NCBI GenBank assembly: GCA_910584905.1
Contig: CAJUCQ010000062.1
Coordinates: 1-15,724, forward strand
Origin: an uncultured Muribaculaceae bacterium
Lineage (GTDB): Bacteria; Bacteroidota; Bacteroidia; Bacteroidales; Muribaculaceae
Reading direction: 5' to 3'
Length of the DNA stretch: 15,724 nt
Shown: one piece after another, positions 13,838 through 15,724 of the stretch
Layout of the letters: each line of letters starts with the position of its first letter
How positions within the stretch are numbered: position 1 is the stretch's first letter
Notes under the pieces: model-generated
What the model saw: only the letters and a program-made list of their open reading frames with translations
Database searches by the model: none
Told to the model about the DNA's origin: nothing
Position numbers and translations under genes: made by a program

Positions 13838-15622
13838 ATGAATCAGAATATTTCAATGAGAAACCGACTGAATATATTAGGACTAACTATGCTAATTCCC
13901 TTTGTGGCGATGGCTCAATCAGAGATGACTGACAGCATCAAGACTCAGGAACTCAAAGAGGTTGTCATTGAAGGGCAACTACAACAAACTTCGGCAATAG
14001 TTTCAACCTATCTCCCGACCAAGCGGCAGCGCAATGCCGCACAGAACGGCCCCGAACTGCTTAACCACATGGCAATCCCTCAGCTCGGACTAGTGTCGGG
14101 TTATAATGTAACCACCAATTCAGGACAGAAGGTAGACCTCTACATTGACTTTGTACCTGCATCGGAGCAAGATCTTAACGGCATGCGCATGGCCGACGTT
14201 AAGAAAGTGGAATACTACGACTTCCCCACTGACCCCCGTTTTCAAGGTTCGCAGCACGTCATCAACTTCATAATGCAGCAGTATGAGTATGGCGGATATG
14301 TGAAAGCATACGCAAATGAGTTCTTCATTGCAAATTCAGGCCAGCTCAACCTATTCTCGAAACTTCAGTATAAACGCATGACCTTCGACATAGGTGTCGG
14401 CGGATGGTATTCTGCAAATGACCACATGAGCCAGTCGACAGTGGAGACATACCGCCTTCCACAAACCGACGGTTCAATCAAAATTTTTGAGCGAATATCC
14501 GAGCCGGACTATGCCAAAGTGCGTCAGCAGTCATATTGGCCTACTTTCAAGGCTTCATATCTAACCGACAAGATAACCATGGTAAACACGTTGGGCGCTA
14601 ATTTCTTCCGCTCGCCAAAACAGAATACAGCCGGTTCCGTTCGCTTTTCTCCTGCCGATTTCCCTTCAACAGAATATACCGACGAACAGAACAGCCGCAC
14701 TAACTCAATAACCTATTCCGGCTACTGGAATTTCGTGTTACCTCATGGCAATAGCCTCAGTTTCAATCCTTATTACTCATATTCACACACCAACCAACAC
14801 AGGTTATATTCCGAGGCCTCAGGCTCATCGTTTGCCAATGGCGCAACGGATGATTCGCACCGTGCCACCGCGTCACTGCGATTCATGCATGACTTTGGAA
14901 AATACGGCAACATTACCGCCATTCTCAACGGAACACTCCTTTCCAATCGTACACAATACTCCGGCACGTCGACGGCTTCTGACCGCCTGACTACATATCG
15001 TGTCGGTCCTGGCTTGTTCTATAACTTCAAAACCGATAAGTTTAACGGACTGCTCGGCGGCGGATTTAACTATGACCACTCCAAATTAGGTTCTGAATCC
15101 GAACATTCCACACAACCGTGGATGGATCTCTCGCTGCAATATGGCTTCAACAGCAAAAATTCTATAAGCTTGGAGTTCCACCATGCCACATGGACTTTGG
15201 CTTCCTCCTATCGCAGTACTGCCGTAATTCAGTCAAACCCTCTGTTCAGCTATACCGGCAATCCGGATGTACACCCATATAAAAGTTGGGATGCAAGCCT
15301 CAGATATGTATTCATGCCCAACAATAAATTCAACTTCGCAGCTTTCGGCCAGACTACCGTAATCACAGACAGATACGCTTATGTATATGAGGCATCGCCC
15401 AACGGTATTTTGCGTACAATTCAGCAAAAAGGAGTAGGCAATTACTCGTCATGGCTATATGGTGTACAAGGCACTGCGCGACTGTTCAATAACAGCCTGA
15501 TGATTAACGGACAGGTGGCGCACCGAATAGTTCGTAACGGCGTTCCGTTCGACTGGACCAATCAACGCGTACTTTGGCATCTTCAGGCATTTTATTATGT
15601 TGGAGTACTACTGGTGCGATAA
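13838..15622 (+). pseudogene. Outer membrane beta-barrel (TonB-dependent-receptor-like) protein, 3' end replaced by a mobile element
   Basis: The 594-codon frame starts at 13838 or, equally well, at M7 (13856). A signal peptide (NRLNILGLTMLIPFVAMAQS, cleavage about AMA-QS) targets it to the outer membrane. ELKEVVIEGQ (38-47) resembles a TonB box and plug entry; the plug-like part runs to about 150. The rest alternates amphipathic strands ending in aromatic residues, as in a large barrel. There is no carboxypeptidase-like N-terminal extension, so it is the family called outer membrane beta-barrel protein rather than SusC. The last native-looking residues are near HLQAFYYVG; VLLVR and the stop are encoded by the inserted element. 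The terminal strands and final aromatic residue needed for barrel assembly are missing, so the product is probably non-functional. Substrate unknown. Confidence 0.82.
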
Positions 15623-15724
15623 AAATCGCGTTAGTTTAAAAATCATCAAATAAAGAGAGTTCTTTGACATTTTGGTCTGAATTGGTTGATGGGTCTTGTT
15701 TGGTTATAAGCTGTCGCAGGTCGA
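15605..15724. mobile_element. End of an insertion-sequence-like element interrupting the barrel gene
   Basis: The barrel frame loses similarity to its family pattern at about 15602-15607, and the sequence changes to non-coding on the plus strand. From there a minus-strand frame with a transposase-like tail runs in from the right edge (15636-15724). The outermost bases, about 15606-15630 (CTACTGGTGCGATAAAAATCGC), are the presumed terminal region and contain the hairpin GCGAT / ATCGC (15616-15620, 15625-15629), which may end the transposase transcript. The other end and any target duplication lie outside the window, so the family cannot be assigned. Confidence 0.65.
15636..15724 (-). CDS. Partial transposase, C-terminal 28 residues only
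   Basis: An open minus-strand frame enters from the right edge and ends at TAA (15636-15638). It reads DLRQLITKQDPST followed by NSDQNVKELSLFDDF. A tail ending in an acidic/aromatic LSLFDDF-like motif, about 30 bp from an abrupt break in another gene, is what I associate with Bacteroidales insertion-sequence transposases (IS4- or IS1380-like is possible), but the fragment is too short to name a family. The start and catalytic residues are outside the window. Confidence 0.5.
   Translation of the reverse strand, partial: DLRQLITKQDPSTNSDQNVKELSLFDDF

Noticed and set aside
1..15724. tRNA, rRNA and CRISPR arrays
   Set aside because: I looked for cloverleaf-like sequences, rRNA signatures and regularly spaced repeats and saw none.

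Overview
The window looks like chromosomal DNA of a Bacteroidales bacterium with a GC-rich core genome; the gut family Muribaculaceae is my best guess (inference only). Reasons: the recognisable promoters carry the Bacteroidetes -7 element TAnnTTTG rather than a sigma70 -10 box, most genes lack an obvious Shine-Dalgarno sequence, and the gene set (long lepB beside wbqC, psd-pssA followed by a small DUF4834-type protein, a Crp/Fnr-type regulator with the short Bacteroidetes C-terminal helix-turn-helix) fits this order.

Left, minus strand (about 340-5485): an envelope-flavoured cluster. A membrane-anchored TPR gene is transcribed first and closed by a strong intrinsic terminator. Then follow, closely spaced, signal peptidase I (lepB), a WbqC-like protein, a secreted glycerophosphodiester phosphodiesterase, a polyprenyl-phosphate-type family 2 glycosyltransferase, and a GNAT acetyltransferase that overlaps the glycosyltransferase by 4 bp. 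The first ~340 bases hold only a hairpin.

Middle, plus strand (about 5621-12364): cytidine deaminase from an almost leaderless promoter, tyrosyl-tRNA synthetase, an unrecognised 533-residue protein, then the phosphatidylethanolamine pair psd and pssA with a DUF4834-like membrane protein, and finally gapA with its own promoter, leader and terminator.

Right (about 12400-15724): base composition falls from GC-rich to AT-rich and the content becomes accessory. About 900 bp without a convincing gene contains several inverted repeats. It then contains a promoter-like TATATTTG, a UUCG-capped 8-bp hairpin at the expected 5' end of the transcript, and a 144-nt compound hairpin with about 39 base pairs: a candidate structured RNA or leader not explained by coding. 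Next come a Crp/Fnr-type regulator, a perfect 18-bp palindrome centred about 41 bp upstream of the predicted start point of the next gene, and a TonB-dependent-receptor-like outer membrane barrel protein. The barrel gene is cut off near its 3' end by a mobile element whose transposase tail is read on the minus strand from the right edge.

The most interesting unit is this structured leader - regulator - palindrome - barrel locus. I infer, but cannot show, that the regulator acts through the palindrome on the barrel gene and that the RNA leader controls the regulator.
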